64,000 nt of DNA. Origin: Microvenator marinus. Its GTDB lineage: Bacteria > Myxococcota_A > Bradymonadia > Bradymonadales > Bradymonadaceae. Positions 24,393 to 33,618 of the stretch are shown piece after piece. Position 1 is the first letter of the stretch, and every line of letters begins with the position of its first letter. Position numbers and translations under genes: made by a program. The stretch lies in assembly GCF_007993755.1 (NCBI RefSeq), contig NZ_CP042467.1:3000001-3064000 (forward strand), written 5' to 3'. The notes beneath the pieces are model-generated. The model was given only the letters and a program-made list of their open reading frames with translations, was not told the origin of the DNA and did no database searches.

Positions 24393-25266
24393 AGCCCCTG
24401 GAATTGGGTCGCGCGGCGGCCGCGCGGTGCTCGACGCGTATATCGCCAAAATGTGGGATGCCGGAGCTGAGCAAATCACCGTCTATACGCTGGTAGACGA
24501 CCCGCTAATCCCTGGGGTTGCGCAGGTTCGGTGCATCGCGAACACGTATGCGGCTCGCACCGCCTGGGCCACTTTTGGTTGGTCCGAAACGTGCCAACGC
24601 TACAGCCAGTCCATCTCCTTTACAGGGTTTGCACGCCCGCCTCGGGACGCGGATCCTGAGCGCCATCAAATCCTGATCCATAACGCGCTCTATTACGAGC
24701 CGGCGCGCCGCCTCTTCTCCAAGCCCGCACAAATACGGCTTCAACTTCTGAAAGAGCTCACGCATCTGAGCGCCCAGAGCGCGGGTACGGTCTGGGTGCA
24801 AACCCCTCATATGGTGGATCACGTGAAGGCTCATCATGGAGTGACGGCCAGGCTCTTGAAGGTGATTCCCAAGTTGCCGCCGCCGGTTGACGGCCCCGTC
24901 CTAGCACCTGCGGCCCACCGCGTGCTCTGGGTTGGAAACGATGCGCCGCATAAACGGTTTGACCGCCTTGTGGAGTGGGCTGAGGCGCATCCTGAGTCGG
25001 CGTGTTCGGCGGTAGGGCTTGAGGGGGCGCACCCAAAAATCCAGTTCTACCCAGACTTGAGTCGGGCGGAGATTCACCGCGCTATGATTGAGGCAGACCT
25101 TCTGCTCATGACTTCGGAGGCGGAGAGCCTTGGGCTGCCGCTCTACGAGGCTATGGAGGTAGGGCTTTCGGTGATTGCGCCCGACCTTCCTTATGTCCAC
25201 GCAGCAGGCGTACTTCCGAAGAATTCCGCGACCAAACCAGCCACCTCTTGCGGGGCGTCCTCTTGA
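24376..25266 (+). CDS. Glycosyltransferase (GT-B, group 1), C-terminally truncated
   Basis: 296 residues from ATG 24376, overlapping the previous gene. The N-terminal acceptor domain is followed by a nucleotide-sugar domain with VLWVGNDAPHKRFDRLVEW and the motif TSEAESLGLPLYEAMEVGLSVIAPDLPYVHAAGV. Family members normally continue for another 40-60 residues after this PYV-A-G motif. Here the homology stops near 25210 and the last 17 residues (KNSATKPATSCGASS region) are the antisense of an alpha/beta-hydrolase fragment. The gene is therefore cut by a rearrangement. It may retain the core active site but lacks the final helices; activity is doubtful. Confidence 0.75.
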   Translation: MRLVIEAPGIGSRGGRAVLDAYIAKMWDAGAEQITVYTLVDDPLIPGVAQVRCIANTYAARTAWATFGWSETCQRYSQSISFTGFARPPRDADPERHQILIHNALYYEPARRLFSKPAQIRLQLLKELTHLSAQSAGTVWVQTPHMVDHVKAHHGVTARLLKVIPKLPPPVDGPVLAPAAHRVLWVGNDAPHKRFDRLVEWAEAHPESACSAVGLEGAHPKIQFYPDLSRAEIHRAMIEADLLLMTSEAESLGLPLYEAMEVGLSVIAPDLPYVHAAGVLPKNSATKPATSCGASS

Positions 25267-25331
25267 AGAAAGTGACCGAGCTTCGAAAGCCGACCCGAGG
25301 ATAAAGAGGCTCTACTTAGACACGCCGACAT
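25191..25331 (-). pseudogene. C-terminal fragment of an alpha/beta hydrolase (haloalkane-dehalogenase-like)
   Basis: A 46-codon open frame on the minus strand overlapping the end of the truncated glycosyltransferase. From 25289 to about 25217 it encodes LSKLGHFLQEDAPQEVAGLVAEF. The G-H-F-L-Q-E-D-A-P-E/Q-E-V-A pattern is the catalytic-His segment and last helix of haloalkane-dehalogenase/epoxide-hydrolase-type proteins. The frame then runs Phe-Gly-Ser-Thr-Pro-Ala-Ala-Trp-Thr-stop, and upstream the similarity ends. The remaining 250 residues of such an enzyme are absent. It is a relic, too short to function. Confidence 0.6.
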
Positions 25332-25520
25332 GGTGGTGCGTGGCGCACGCGAAGGCCTTCCGGAAATCGAAGACAGGCAGCAAGTTGAAGCCCGACGCCT
25401 CTTACTTTAGAATGCGTATCTGGCACGTTACGTACCGAGTTTTCGAATTTTAACTCAACGCAATTGACGACCTTGGCCGAGGCGAGAGAGTGTGTACGAG
25501 GGCATAGCGAGGTATGAATT

Positions 25521-25997
25521 GTGGAATACATAGAGTTGCGAGCACCTGGCGAAGATCGAACTCCGGCACCTTGGTACTGCGAGCCAGACTTTGTGGGCGC
25601 ATGGTGCTGGCCGACGTATAGGAGCAATTTGCGGGACCAAGGTTACTCCGAGACGCAGATCGCGTTGATTGATTCTCAGACCACAAAGCTCATCCAGAGC
25701 TTTGAGCCGCCTACAAGGCCGAGTTTCTTCCTAGAGTTGGTCCCCGACTGGTGTTTAGGAATTAGAATGGCCTGTATGGCGGGCGTTATCGCCAAAGCGA
25801 TTGACGTGGGATACTCGACGATTCTTGTGGTTGACGAGGACGGCGAGCTTGACCACGAACTGGAGAAAAATGAGTTCTCCAGCGTACGTCTTCTTAAGCG
25901 TAAAGACGTTCCAGAGCATCGGTTTGGTTCCAATGCAGGCTTGATATTGAATGTTTCAACTGGCTCGGTCATTCTTGGACGAAACCCACAGATCTAA
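25521..25997 (+). CDS. Hypothetical protein
   Basis: 158 residues from a GTG codon at 25521, with GAGG about eight bases upstream. It is a soluble protein with many Trp and Cys residues in the N-terminal half (WYCEPDFVGAWCWP). The C-terminal half ends in GLILNVSTGSVILGR and contains a predicted strand-helix pair (YSTILVVDEDGELDHELE). No family recognised. It follows the relic junction and may belong to the same inserted segment. The next gene starts 64 bases after its stop. Confidence 0.45.
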   Translation: MEYIELRAPGEDRTPAPWYCEPDFVGAWCWPTYRSNLRDQGYSETQIALIDSQTTKLIQSFEPPTRPSFFLELVPDWCLGIRMACMAGVIAKAIDVGYSTILVVDEDGELDHELEKNEFSSVRLLKRKDVPEHRFGSNAGLILNVSTGSVILGRNPQI

Positions 25998-26061
25998 AAA
26001 GCCCACCGTAGCCTCATCGGAATCTGTGCTAGAACAACGGCTGGATTCGAGGTGGGCTTAC

Positions 26062-26961
26062 ATGAGTAAATCAAAGAGATACGTGAAGTTGGGTATGGGT
26101 ACCGCGGCCATTGTCGGCGTGGTCTTCGTGTGCGCCTCAATGTGGATTCACTCAGATGCGGGCCATGCATACATTTCCAAGAGAATTCAGAGCTACGCGA
26201 CCGAAGGCATGGCCGGGTCTTTGGAGATTGGCTCGCTCTATGAAATCGACTTCTTTCAAGGCTTGACCGGAGTGCGGGTGTTAGCAGGTGACGTGAGGTT
26301 TCGGGCACCTGATGGGCGCGAGACGATTCATGTGGGTGATGCTGATGCCACGCTGGATTTGGCGGCGTTTTTAGGGGGGACAATCGCGATTCGAGAGGCC
26401 GTGGCGCGGCTTGGGACGGTGACCATCGAAATGGGTGAAGGCGACAAACTCACCATCGAAGAGACCTTCGCCAGCCCAGAGGGCACCGATAACAAAGATG
26501 GGTCCGATGCTAAGGCTTCTGATTCGGCCGGCCTCGAGCTGCGCCATCTGAACGCCCGTGAGATGCGTGTGGTCTTGCGCCCTGATTCCGAGACCACCTA
26601 CACGGTCAACAATGCGAGGGGCAGCGTGTTTGTTACGCGTCCCGAAGGCGGCGAATTTGTTCGCACGGAGCTTGTAGAGGTCAGCGGCACGTTTGAAGAA
26701 CCCAAGTTCCTCGGCGATTCCTTCAGCTTCTCAAAGCTTGACGGACGTATCGCTGGCAATGAAAAGCCCATGGTCGAAATGACCTTAGAGCTGAAGTTGG
26801 ACGAAGGTACGATTGACACTCGGCTGGGCGTGGAACCGGGCGGCGATCCCCCAATCAAGCTACATTTGTCCCCCAGAGGCGACACTGAGGTTAAATTTCT
26901 AACTGGAGCTGCCCAGGTTGTGACTTTCTTTGGCTCCGACGTCGAGATTCAAACCGATTGA
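26062..26961 (+). CDS. AsmA/TamB-like membrane-anchored protein, short
   Basis: 299 residues from ATG 26062, with AGGTGGG upstream; the longer frame from 25951 overlaps the previous gene and lacks such a site. There is an N-terminal membrane anchor (about 9-31), then SDAGHAYISKRIQSYATEGMAGSLEIGSLYEIDFFQGLTGVRVLAGDVRFRAPDG. This is the usual N-terminal pattern of AsmA/TamB-type proteins: anchor, helix, then repeating strand pairs. It is much shorter than TamB and could be a minimal lipid-transfer-like or structural periplasmic protein (inference). An acidic Gly/Asp/Lys linker near residue 150 splits two beta-rich halves. Confidence 0.55.
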   Translation: MSKSKRYVKLGMGTAAIVGVVFVCASMWIHSDAGHAYISKRIQSYATEGMAGSLEIGSLYEIDFFQGLTGVRVLAGDVRFRAPDGRETIHVGDADATLDLAAFLGGTIAIREAVARLGTVTIEMGEGDKLTIEETFASPEGTDNKDGSDAKASDSAGLELRHLNAREMRVVLRPDSETTYTVNNARGSVFVTRPEGGEFVRTELVEVSGTFEEPKFLGDSFSFSKLDGRIAGNEKPMVEMTLELKLDEGTIDTRLGVEPGGDPPIKLHLSPRGDTEVKFLTGAAQVVTFFGSDVEIQTD

Positions 26962-26974
26962 CACCAATCGCAGC

Positions 26975-29900
26975 TTAGCACTCGTCTAACTCATCTTTGG
27001 CAGCGAGATCGGCCTCACCCAGCAAACTGTAGACAGCGGGCAACACCACCAGGGTAAGCAGCGTAGCAGTTATAAGTCCACCAATCACCACAGTGGCCAA
27101 GGGACGTTGGACCTCGGCACCTGCCGTGCTTGAAATTGCCATCGGTAGGAACCCAATTCCGTCGGTCAGGGCTGTCATCAAGACGGCCCTAAGTCTTAAG
27201 CTCGCTCCCTTCTTGGTAGCATCAAAGAGCGCAAGTCCCTCTCGTTGGAGTTCCCGAATGTAGGTGATCATTACTACGCCATTGAGTACTGCAATTCCCG
27301 AAAGTGCAATAAACCCGATAGCAGCCGAAATCGAAAAAGGCATATCCCGCATCCACAGCGCAAACACTCCACCAACAGCCGCCATGGGGATGTTAAGGAA
27401 AATGATAAAGGCCGGACGTGCAGAGCCAAACATTGTGAAGAGCAAGATAAATATCAGCATCAGTGCGGCTGGAACGGCAATAGCGAGGCGTGCGCTGGCC
27501 GCTTGCAGATTTTCGAACTGTCCTCCCCAGGTCACAAAGTACCCCGGCACAAGCTTTCCCTCCGCTCGGATCTTTTCCTGAGCCTCCGCAACGAATCCAG
27601 CGAGATCGCGGTCTCTTACATTGACCTGTATGGTCATTCGTCGTTGTGCGCTTTCTCGACTCACAACCGCGGGGCCCTCATCCAGTCTGACGTCGGCTAC
27701 CTGGCCGAGCGGAACTTGGGCACCGTCTGGGGTGGTGATTAGAAGTCTTCGTAGCACATCCGGGCTTGAGCGTGCGTGTTCTGCCAGGCGTACCTGAAGC
27801 GCAAATCTTCGCTGCCCTTCAAACACCACACCAACTTCTTTTCCTCCGACCGCGGATACCACGTCGAGCACGTCGGATGCGTTGAGATCGTAGCGTCCCA
27901 GTGCATCTCGGTTCACGATCACCCTTAGCAGTGGAAGTCCGGCCACTTGGTCAGAGTTGACGTCAGCTGCACCTTCGATTTGCGACAAGATCTGTGAGAT
28001 TCGATCACCGGTGCGTTCGAGTTCAGCGAAATCAGGACCGTAGAGGTTCACGGCTACATCAGAGCGAACCCCGCTGATCAACTCGTTGGTACGCAATTCA
28101 ATCGGCTGAGAGAAGGAGTAGTTCTGACCTGGGACCTTCTCGAGTTCCTTTTCTATAGCGCGCACTAGTTCGGATTTCTTTTCGGCGCGTTTCCAATCCT
28201 CGACAGGATTCAACATGACGTAGATATCTGAGATTTCTACCCCCATAGGATCGGTCGCTATCTCGGCTCTTCCGGTTCGCGAGATAATGGTTTCGATCTC
28301 GTCAGGAAAAGCCTCCAGGAGTGTTCGTTCGATGCGACCAGTTGCTCTGACCGACTCTTCGAGCGAGACCGAGGGAGGGCGGACTGCTTGCATAGCAATC
28401 GCGCCTTCATCGAGAGTTGGAATGAATTCGGCGCCCATATTGAATGCCATGGTTACACCTCCCAACATAACCACGATGGCACCACCAATGATGAACCCCC
28501 GAAAACGAAGGGCGAATTCAAGTACTGGTTCGTAGAGTAACCGCGCGCCACGAGCTAGAAACGGCTCCTTTTCAACAAGTCCGTTTCGAAAGATCCAGGT
28601 GGAAGCAGCCGGGACCAATGTAACGGCTAAGATGAGTGCTGCGGCGAGCGCCGAGAGGACCGTAATAGCCATTGGGCGGAACATTTTCCCTTCAATTCCT
28701 TGAAAAGAGAGGATGGGAACATAGACGATCATGATGATGGCTGTTCCGAAAAGCACTGGCCTGAGAACTTGAAGGGTAGCGAGTCGGACCTCTCGCCGCA
28801 CACCATCCCCTTTTGCGCCTGATTCCGAGAGCCTTCGAGAAACGTTTTCGATGACAACGATTGCGCCATCGATGATGAGCCCAAAGTCTAGCGCACCAAG
28901 ACTCATAAGGTTGCCAGATACTCCGAAGAACGACATTGAGATGAACGTGAAAAGTAGGGAGAGTGGAATCAAGGCCGCCACGAGAAGTCCCCCTCGAAGA
29001 TTTCCAAGCATCAGAAGCAAAACAACGATAACGAGAACGCCACCTTCAATTAGGTTTGTGGCCACAGTTCGGATGGTTCTCTCCACTAGGACTGAGCGGT
29101 CATAGTAGGTTTCGATCGTTACGCCATCGGGCAAACTCGATTCGATCTCAGCTAGCCTGATCCGTACAGATTCAGCGACTTCCCCGGAGTTTTCCCCCAT
29201 CAACATCATAACAGAAGCACTGACAATCTCCCCACGTCCGTCACGTGTAACCGCGCCTTGTCGAATGACGGGAGCGAACTCAACGTTGGCGACATCACGA
29301 ACAAAAATGGGAGTACCGTGCCTCGTAGTGATGCGAACATTGCGAACGTCGTCGAGGCTTGAAATCAGTCCTTCTCCACGAATGACACGTTGCTCACCGG
29401 CTCTTACGATGTATCCTCCGCCCTCGTTGGCGTTGTTTTCCTCTAACGCTTCAAATACGTCTCTGAGACTTAGACCGAGAGCGGTCAGCCTCTCAGGGTC
29501 AACCTGCACCTCGTAAGTTTTTAACTCACCGCCAAACTGGTTGATCTCAACCACGCCGGCAATGGGGCGCAGTTGGAACGTCACAAACCAATCGAGCAGA
29601 GTCCGCAACTCCATGAGAGTGTAGCACTGGTCCGTGTCCGGCCCTTCTGGGGCACACATGGGCTCTCCACGGACCTCAAACTGGTAGATTTCACCTAATC
29701 CCGTGGAAATCGGTCCCATTTCTGGGGATCCATATCCGTCGGGAATGGACTCACGTGCCTCGGTGAGTCGTTCTGAAACCAGTTGTCGCGCGAAATAGGT
29801 GTCTGTCCCTTCTTCAAAAACCACCGTCACGGCCGAGAGTCCGAATCTGGAGAGACTACGAACCTCCTCGACCTTCGGGAGTCCACTCATCACCGTTTCA

Positions 29901-30106
29901 ACCGGCATGGTGACGTATTGCTCGACCTCGACCGGACCAAGTGAGGGTGCGTTGGTGAGAATTTGGACTTGGACGTTGGTTACGTCGGGCACCGCGTCGA
30001 TCGGCAAATGTTGTGCGGCGCGAACACCGATAGCCCCGATCAAGAGCACAACAAAGATCACGAGGAAGCGATTTCGCAAACAGAATAAAACGAAACTATT
30101 CATCAT
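26975..30106 (-). CDS. czcA: CzcA-type heavy-metal efflux RND pump
   Basis: 1043 residues, the full length of the HME-RND family, with 12 predicted membrane helices and two large periplasmic domains. Helix 4 carries DFGLIIDGAIVVIEN, the proton-relay motif of CzcA-type (Zn/Co/Cd, HME1/2) pumps; CusA-type Cu/Ag pumps differ at this site. Family knowledge: a homotrimer exchanges protons for divalent metal and pumps it to the outside with the adaptor and outer-membrane channel encoded upstream. It is the last gene of a five-gene minus-strand cluster, starting six bases after the adaptor gene. The metal cannot be fixed exactly from sequence. Confidence 0.92.
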   Translation of the reverse strand: MMNSFVLFCLRNRFLVIFVVLLIGAIGVRAAQHLPIDAVPDVTNVQVQILTNAPSLGPVEVEQYVTMPVETVMSGLPKVEEVRSLSRFGLSAVTVVFEEGTDTYFARQLVSERLTEARESIPDGYGSPEMGPISTGLGEIYQFEVRGEPMCAPEGPDTDQCYTLMELRTLLDWFVTFQLRPIAGVVEINQFGGELKTYEVQVDPERLTALGLSLRDVFEALEENNANEGGGYIVRAGEQRVIRGEGLISSLDDVRNVRITTRHGTPIFVRDVANVEFAPVIRQGAVTRDGRGEIVSASVMMLMGENSGEVAESVRIRLAEIESSLPDGVTIETYYDRSVLVERTIRTVATNLIEGGVLVIVVLLLMLGNLRGGLLVAALIPLSLLFTFISMSFFGVSGNLMSLGALDFGLIIDGAIVVIENVSRRLSESGAKGDGVRREVRLATLQVLRPVLFGTAIIMIVYVPILSFQGIEGKMFRPMAITVLSALAAALILAVTLVPAASTWIFRNGLVEKEPFLARGARLLYEPVLEFALRFRGFIIGGAIVVMLGGVTMAFNMGAEFIPTLDEGAIAMQAVRPPSVSLEESVRATGRIERTLLEAFPDEIETIISRTGRAEIATDPMGVEISDIYVMLNPVEDWKRAEKKSELVRAIEKELEKVPGQNYSFSQPIELRTNELISGVRSDVAVNLYGPDFAELERTGDRISQILSQIEGAADVNSDQVAGLPLLRVIVNRDALGRYDLNASDVLDVVSAVGGKEVGVVFEGQRRFALQVRLAEHARSSPDVLRRLLITTPDGAQVPLGQVADVRLDEGPAVVSRESAQRRMTIQVNVRDRDLAGFVAEAQEKIRAEGKLVPGYFVTWGGQFENLQAASARLAIAVPAALMLIFILLFTMFGSARPAFIIFLNIPMAAVGGVFALWMRDMPFSISAAIGFIALSGIAVLNGVVMITYIRELQREGLALFDATKKGASLRLRAVLMTALTDGIGFLPMAISSTAGAEVQRPLATVVIGGLITATLLTLVVLPAVYSLLGEADLAAKDELDEC

Positions 30107-30112
30107 GACCCT

Positions 30113-31342
30113 TCAATGTGCGTGACCGTGGCCGAGTTGACCACGAATCATTTCAGACTTGAGTAGGAACGCCCCTTCGACCACCACCTTGGAGTCGGCA
30201 CTGAGGCCGTCGATCACTTCTACGAAGTCTTTACTCTCCGCTCCGAGCGAGACGGGCTGAGCCTTGAATGTTCCAGATTCATCTTCGGAAACGAACACAA
30301 CCTTCTTGTCGTCGAGAGTCTGAATCGCCACAAGTGGCACCAAAAGCGTGGTGCCTTGTGTCCCTGTTTCAGACAAAGACAAACTACCAAAGAAGCCTGG
30401 ACGAAGAAGACCATCGGGATTATCGACTTCAACCCGAATTGGAAGTGAGCGCGTCGATTCTTCCAAAACAGAGCCCACGTAGTCCACTTTTCCAGTCCAT
30501 GTACGCCCCGGAAAGGCACCGAGACTCAGAGTCGCCGGCATTCCAACGCTTACCCCAGAGACTGTTCGCTCTGGTACCTGACCCACAATCCATAGTGTTG
30601 AGAGGTCCGCCACAATGAAGAGGGTGTCGCTCGACGTTGCACTTTCTCCGCGCGTTGCGTGTCGAGCAATAATGGTTCCATCGATGGGTGACACGATTGT
30701 CATATCTGGACCGTTTCCACCGTTCAAACCGAAGACAAGGAGCCTTGACCTCGCGGCCTCGAGCTCAGCATTTGCTTGGTCAAAAGCGAGTTCGGACTCG
30801 AGCAGGCTACGCTCAGAACTGATCCCTTCCTTTCGAAGTTGCCTTTGGCGCTGCTGATTTCGCTCGGCCACGTCCTTCATGGCTCTGGCACGCCTTAGTT
30901 CTGCGCGCGCTTCACCAAGCTCCACGCTTCTGAGCTCGACAAGCTTATCACCGGCCTTCACAACGTCGCCTTTCTGGACGTCCACACTCAGCACCTTGCT
31001 CGCCACCAGCGGACTGATGTGAGCGACACGGTCCGGGTTAAGCTCCACCTCTGCCGAGATTTCAAGACGCTGTGAGAGAGTACCTTGTTGTGGCGTCTGC
31101 AGACGAATTTCGGCGCGTTTCATAGCCTCACTGGTCAAACGCAGTGCATCTTCACGGATTTCACCGTCACCCTCGTCGTGCGCATGCCCGTCACCCTCGT
31201 GCGCATGCCCGTCACCCTCGTCGTGCTTGTGTTCCTCCTCGGCTTGTTCCTCCTCCTTTGAGTGTCCCTTTCCGGAGTCACAACTCTGAAGCAGTACGAC
31301 CAAGGTCAGCCACAATCCGATTCTCTTGCTGATATGAGTCAT
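30113..31342 (-). CDS. czcB: CzcB-type efflux adaptor lipoprotein with His-rich metal-binding head
   Basis: 409 residues. ATG 31342 was chosen (GGAGG seven bases upstream) and gives a lipoprotein signal with Leu-Gln-Ser-Cys. Directly after it lies a Glu/His/Asp-rich tract (about residues 27-58) with the repeated unit HAHDEGDG, a likely metal-capture sequence. The membrane-fusion parts follow: a barrel start, lipoyl half (PLVASKVLSVDVQKGDVVKAGDKLVEL), coiled-coil hairpin, second lipoyl half (TIVSPIDGTIIARHATRGES) and a C-terminal domain. It ends in Gly-His-Gly-His-Ala-His. It overlaps czcC by four bases and should link CzcA to CzcC. Confidence 0.9.
   Translation of the reverse strand: MTHISKRIGLWLTLVVLLQSCDSGKGHSKEEEQAEEEHKHDEGDGHAHEGDGHAHDEGDGEIREDALRLTSEAMKRAEIRLQTPQQGTLSQRLEISAEVELNPDRVAHISPLVASKVLSVDVQKGDVVKAGDKLVELRSVELGEARAELRRARAMKDVAERNQQRQRQLRKEGISSERSLLESELAFDQANAELEAARSRLLVFGLNGGNGPDMTIVSPIDGTIIARHATRGESATSSDTLFIVADLSTLWIVGQVPERTVSGVSVGMPATLSLGAFPGRTWTGKVDYVGSVLEESTRSLPIRVEVDNPDGLLRPGFFGSLSLSETGTQGTTLLVPLVAIQTLDDKKVVFVSEDESGTFKAQPVSLGAESKDFVEVIDGLSADSKVVVEGAFLLKSEMIRGQLGHGHAH
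31165..31225 (-). repeat. Tandem repeats encoding the His/Asp-rich head of CzcB
   Basis: A short unit of about 18-21 bases (GTCACCCTCGTCGTGCGCAT and a variant lacking one CGT) recurs three times, encoding the GDGHAHDE-type repeats. Unit number may vary by slippage, altering the number of metal-binding histidines. Confidence 0.7.
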
Positions 31343-32613
31343 TTGTCCTCCGAAACTATCCAAAGTTCTTGTCCGGCTAGCCCCTCAAGTTCGGCCGCCG
31401 TTTCGTAGTAGGCTGTAAGCGCGTCCATATGTTGGTCCGACGCCTCCAAGAGGCGTTCGCGCATCTGTGAGACTTGATGGATGTCGACCTCTCCAAGGTC
31501 CCAAGAGCGTTGCAAAAGACTCAGGTTCTTTTCGATCTGTGGGATGACACCTGCTTCGTAAATCGCCACGCGTTCAACGGCTGCATTCAGCGCGCTCACC
31601 TTCTCTCGAAGCTCAGCCTTGAGCTTTAGATGGGTAGCCATCTGCTCTTGATTTGCGATTTCAAGCTCGGCAGCAGCCATCGCCCGACCTTCTTCATTCA
31701 GGTTGAAACTGGGCAGTGGAACGGAGAGGCTGAGCATCCAGATATGCGCAGGATCTTCAGGTGCTGCGGCAGCCTCTCTCGCGTAGCTGACCCCAAGAGT
31801 TGGATCCGGCCATAGAGCTCGTTCTTCGAATTCAAGCTTTGTTCTGCTCGCGTCGAGCGCTTCGTTACTTGCGCGCACCGACGGGTGATTTTCTGACATT
31901 GAGGCAATCAGTTCATCGACGGCTGGAGCCGGTCGAACCTCGGGAAGGTTTCCAGAAATCGTTGGAAGGTCGGAGCTTTCCCAGCCCATTGTGGTTGCGA
32001 GTTGCACCCGCAGCGAGTCTTCGAGTTGTCTTGCACCAACTTCAAGCTCGCGTGCCCTTGCGAGATCCGCCTCGGCAACCAGTAGTGCCAAAGGCGACTC
32101 CTCACCCACATCAATCTGTTTGCGTACAATATCGCGCACCGAAAGCGCATAGGAAACAAAACGCTCCGCTTGTTCAATTCGCTTTCGAGCGAGAAGTATA
32201 TCGACATAGAGTCGATGCACTTCGACGTGTACCTTCCACTGCGACTCGGCTAGCTCAGCTTGGGATCTAGAGATGTGTCGCGCGGCGAGCTTCCGCCGAA
32301 GTGTGGCCTTACCTCCGATTTCAAACTCTTGCTGCAGACCAACTTCAAACTCGAGCCCAGTTCCACGAGGCAACGTCCGCCCTCCTGCAGAAATTGACAG
32401 CTCGGGATTCTTCTGGAGCGAGTTTTCTGCGCCTAACTTCTGAGCACGGGCAAGACCGACCTCGCCTTCGGCCCTTTTGATATAAGGTGAATTCGAGTGC
32501 GCAAAGCTCAATAGCTCAGGTAGCGATAGCGCCTCGGCGCTCGCGCTCGACACGAAAATACTATTAACGATAGTAATTACGAGCCAAATTTTAATGTAAG
32601 ACAGAAGACCCAA
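31339..32613 (-). CDS. czcC: CzcC/TolC-family outer-membrane efflux channel
   Basis: 424 residues from a TTG codon at 32613 with AGGAG upstream. The signal peptide ends Ala-Ser-Ala-Glu-Ala. The outer-membrane efflux protein repeats are visible: two halves of long Ala/Glu/Arg-rich helices and short strands (SPYIKRAEGEVGLARAQKLGAENSLQKNPELSISAGG near the start, and a second PDPTLGVSYARE in the middle). Family knowledge: trimeric channel that docks on the CzcAB complex. It is the first of the three pump genes and overlaps czcB by four bases, with the repressor/protease genes just upstream. Confidence 0.9.
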   Translation of the reverse strand: MGLLSYIKIWLVITIVNSIFVSSASAEALSLPELLSFAHSNSPYIKRAEGEVGLARAQKLGAENSLQKNPELSISAGGRTLPRGTGLEFEVGLQQEFEIGGKATLRRKLAARHISRSQAELAESQWKVHVEVHRLYVDILLARKRIEQAERFVSYALSVRDIVRKQIDVGEESPLALLVAEADLARARELEVGARQLEDSLRVQLATTMGWESSDLPTISGNLPEVRPAPAVDELIASMSENHPSVRASNEALDASRTKLEFEERALWPDPTLGVSYAREAAAAPEDPAHIWMLSLSVPLPSFNLNEEGRAMAAAELEIANQEQMATHLKLKAELREKVSALNAAVERVAIYEAGVIPQIEKNLSLLQRSWDLGEVDIHQVSQMRERLLEASDQHMDALTAYYETAAELEGLAGQELWIVSEDK

Positions 32614-32628
32614 GTGAACTCCTAGCTT

Positions 32629-33618
32629 TTAGAGGTGAAGAAGTTGCTCAACTGATACGTGTACGTAGTCGAGCACGCCCAGGTTATCAACATGAGGGAT
32701 ACACATCGCAAGGAGCGCTAAGATCAAGCAGGCCCTATAGCCCGGCCCTGAAGAAAGTCGCTCGTCGCCATGTAAGAGAAGAGCCAAACGAAGCTTGAGT
32801 GCCGAGCCAGCGCCCGTCAGTGCGACCAAAGATGGTTCAGGATTCTCGCAGCGAAATCGCGCCGCATTCAGAATTCCCTCAGCTAGAGCCAGCGGGTCGC
32901 CTCCGTGATGAACTGCCTCTCTGTCGCAAACCGCCTCTCGAGCCGTTCTCCATAGCTCGAACTCACGTCGCAGATATTTCCCAAGTGGACTAATCGCGAG
33001 AGTGAGGCGCACCAAAAAGTTTCGGAAGGTGTCCCGGCTCTTGATGTGAGCGTGCTCATGAAGAAGGGCAGCACGAAGCATCGCATCGTCAGCATGGCAC
33101 ACAAAACACGCATCGATCACGACTCGTGGTTTAAGAAACCCATAGGTATAGACTGGTTCTGGTGAGTGATGCACCACATCTACTTTCAAAGTTCTCAAAC
33201 GCTCGTCTGCAGAGATTATGCTCTGGACTCTACGAAGAGCAAGGTCACCAGGATCCAGAACTTCGTAGTTTGGCCGTGGCATTTCCCTCCAAAGCCTGTA
33301 CCCGACCAGTCCAACTATGCCCGCAACGAGAAACCCAACTAGCAACATTGAATCCGTGCACCCTTCGATGCCGTGATCAACCAAACACAAATCGACAAAT
33401 TCTCGGGGTTCAATTTGATGAATCGCAGAAGATACCAACCAAGTAAGCGGTATCAAGGTTGGCGCCACGAGCCAAGCAAAGGTCGTTTCAGAGCCAAAGC
33501 CAGTTAGCGACCCTTTTTGGCGCTTGTTTTTCAGTACGGCCAGACTGAGCGCGCTAGAGACAACGACAATCAAGAGAGTCAGGAATATCGCCGCAATTGG
33601 AAAAAGCAATTCACCCAT
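32629..33618 (-). CDS. M56-family (BlaR1-like) membrane metallopeptidase
   Basis: 329 residues from ATG 33618, with GAGG eight bases upstream; it overlaps the repressor stop by eight bases. Several membrane helices precede and follow the zinc site HEHAH (about residues 188-192, in LLHEHAHIKSRDTFRNFLVR), which matches the HExxH of BlaR1/MecR1-type proteins. The large C-terminal penicillin-binding sensor of BlaR1 is missing; only a final hydrophobic segment remains. Family knowledge: a signal switches on the protease, which leads to cleavage of the BlaI-type repressor. It probably relays metal or envelope stress to the efflux operon (inference). Confidence 0.88.
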   Translation of the reverse strand: MGELLFPIAAIFLTLLIVVVSSALSLAVLKNKRQKGSLTGFGSETTFAWLVAPTLIPLTWLVSSAIHQIEPREFVDLCLVDHGIEGCTDSMLLVGFLVAGIVGLVGYRLWREMPRPNYEVLDPGDLALRRVQSIISADERLRTLKVDVVHHSPEPVYTYGFLKPRVVIDACFVCHADDAMLRAALLHEHAHIKSRDTFRNFLVRLTLAISPLGKYLRREFELWRTAREAVCDREAVHHGGDPLALAEGILNAARFRCENPEPSLVALTGAGSALKLRLALLLHGDERLSSGPGYRACLILALLAMCIPHVDNLGVLDYVHVSVEQLLHL

